A stretch of DNA of 64,000 nt from an uncultured Collinsella sp. (lineage in GTDB: Bacteria; Actinomycetota; Coriobacteriia; Coriobacteriales; Coriobacteriaceae), in the NCBI GenBank assembly GCA_900549025.1, contig URMZ01000001.1, forward strand, positions 62,001 to 126,000, in the 5' to 3' direction. Shown piece after piece: positions 63,694 to 64,000 of the stretch. Numbering within the stretch: the stretch's first letter is position 1; every line of letters starts with the position of its first letter. Position numbers and translations under genes: made by a program. A model generated the notes under the pieces. That model searched no databases and was not told the origin of the DNA. It saw only the letters and a program-made list of their open reading frames with translations.

Positions 63694-64000
63694 TTATAAA
63701 GCGTCGGCAGCTATGTGCGCAAGTGCCTCAACAAGTTCCTGCGAGCTCACGGGTTTACTCAGGTGCGCGTCCATGCCCGCCTCACGCGAAAGCCTGCGGT
63801 CGTCGGCAAAGGCGTTGGCACTCACAGCGATAATCGGCGTAGTCGCGGCATCCTCGCGATCGAGTGCTCGAATTCGACGCGTGGCCTCAAGGCCATCGAT
63901 ACCGGGCATCATGATGTCCATCAACACCACGTCGTACTCGTACGGCGCGCTCGCGGCAAACATCTCGACGGCAGACTCGCCATCCTTAGCATGCGTCACG
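63694..64000 (-). CDS. response-regulator receiver domain, C terminus of a second hybrid kinase (5' end outside window)
   Basis: The frame runs off the window and encodes at least 101 residues: [20 protein letters not shown] with phospho-Asp, PIIAVSANAF (the conserved Thr/Ser region), and LSKPVSSQELVEAL with the conserved Lys. The order matches the receiver of the sensor kinase at 60299-63103 ([14 protein letters not shown]), so this is probably the end of a paralogous hybrid kinase. The GTG at 63999 is most likely internal. Confidence 0.85.
   Translation of the reverse strand, partial: VTHAKDGESAVEMFAASAPYEYDVVLMDIMMPGIDGLEATRRIRALDREDAATTPIIAVSANAFADDRRLSREAGMDAHLSKPVSSQELVEALAHIAADAL

Overview
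The window looks like chromosome from a gut actinobacterium of the Coriobacteriia, most likely a Collinsella. This is an inference from high-GC coding sequence, strong AAGGAGG-type ribosome binding sites, frequent GTG/TTG starts, a bile salt hydrolase, anaerobe genes (reverse rubrerythrin, iron alcohol dehydrogenase), and the style of the dispersed palindromic repeats. No rRNA, tRNA, CRISPR array or prophage was found. Coding density is high and most genes are 1-4 gene units with simple hairpin terminators.

Layout. 1-2 kb: an iron alcohol dehydrogenase cut by the window start, and reverse rubrerythrin. 2-3.6 kb: a lineage-specific PD-(D/E)xK-like protein between two copies of a 123-bp inverted-end repeat. 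3.6-6.6 kb: PdxR regulator divergent from pdxS-pdxT (pyridoxal phosphate synthesis). 6.6-13.8 kb: a repeat-rich gap, an RGG-tailed acidic protein, an MFS exporter, a peptide deformylase-like protein, an XRE-aminotransferase fusion with a phased operator, and a LysR/EamA divergent pair. 13.9-20.2 kb: Kup potassium transporter, bile salt hydrolase, a second deformylase-like protein lacking its catalytic Glu, an NCS2 purine permease and an esterase. 20.4-26.6 kb: a MetE-like methyltransferase with its LysR regulator, a HAD phosphatase, a TPP riboswitch driving thiM-(thiamine-binding protein)-thiE, and a patatin. 26.9-31.3 kb: two tandem paralogous cyclic-di-GMP proteins. 31.3-34.3 kb: flavodoxin-like reductase, ArsC-like protein, CobW GTPase and TrmL.

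34.4-42 kb is the most accessory part. It holds an AT-rich islet (a DUF4230-like protein and a secreted protein whose signal peptide is broken by a stop), a serine recombinase, and two paralogous AAA+/winged-helix ATPases, each preceded by AT-rich repeats with a 10-bp period, flanking a UvrA2 gene. 42-53.6 kb: a TetM-like translational GTPase, GNAT, RNA methyltransferases RsmJ and RlmA, small membrane proteins, MATE exporter, a second LysR/EamA pair, uracil-DNA glycosylase, an SDR and a VUT-type queuosine-precursor transporter with a clear promoter. 53.7-64 kb: release factor 3, a GntR regulator broken at a perfect 17-bp palindrome in front of an ABC transporter, a ClC channel, a LOG protein, a 2-TM potassium channel, a large BvgS-like hybrid sensor kinase, a flavin-binding PNPOx-like protein and the tail of a second hybrid kinase.

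Three families of dispersed palindromic repeats recur in the gaps, and several gene stop codons lie inside such repeats. All functions are assigned by reading motifs; no database search was possible.
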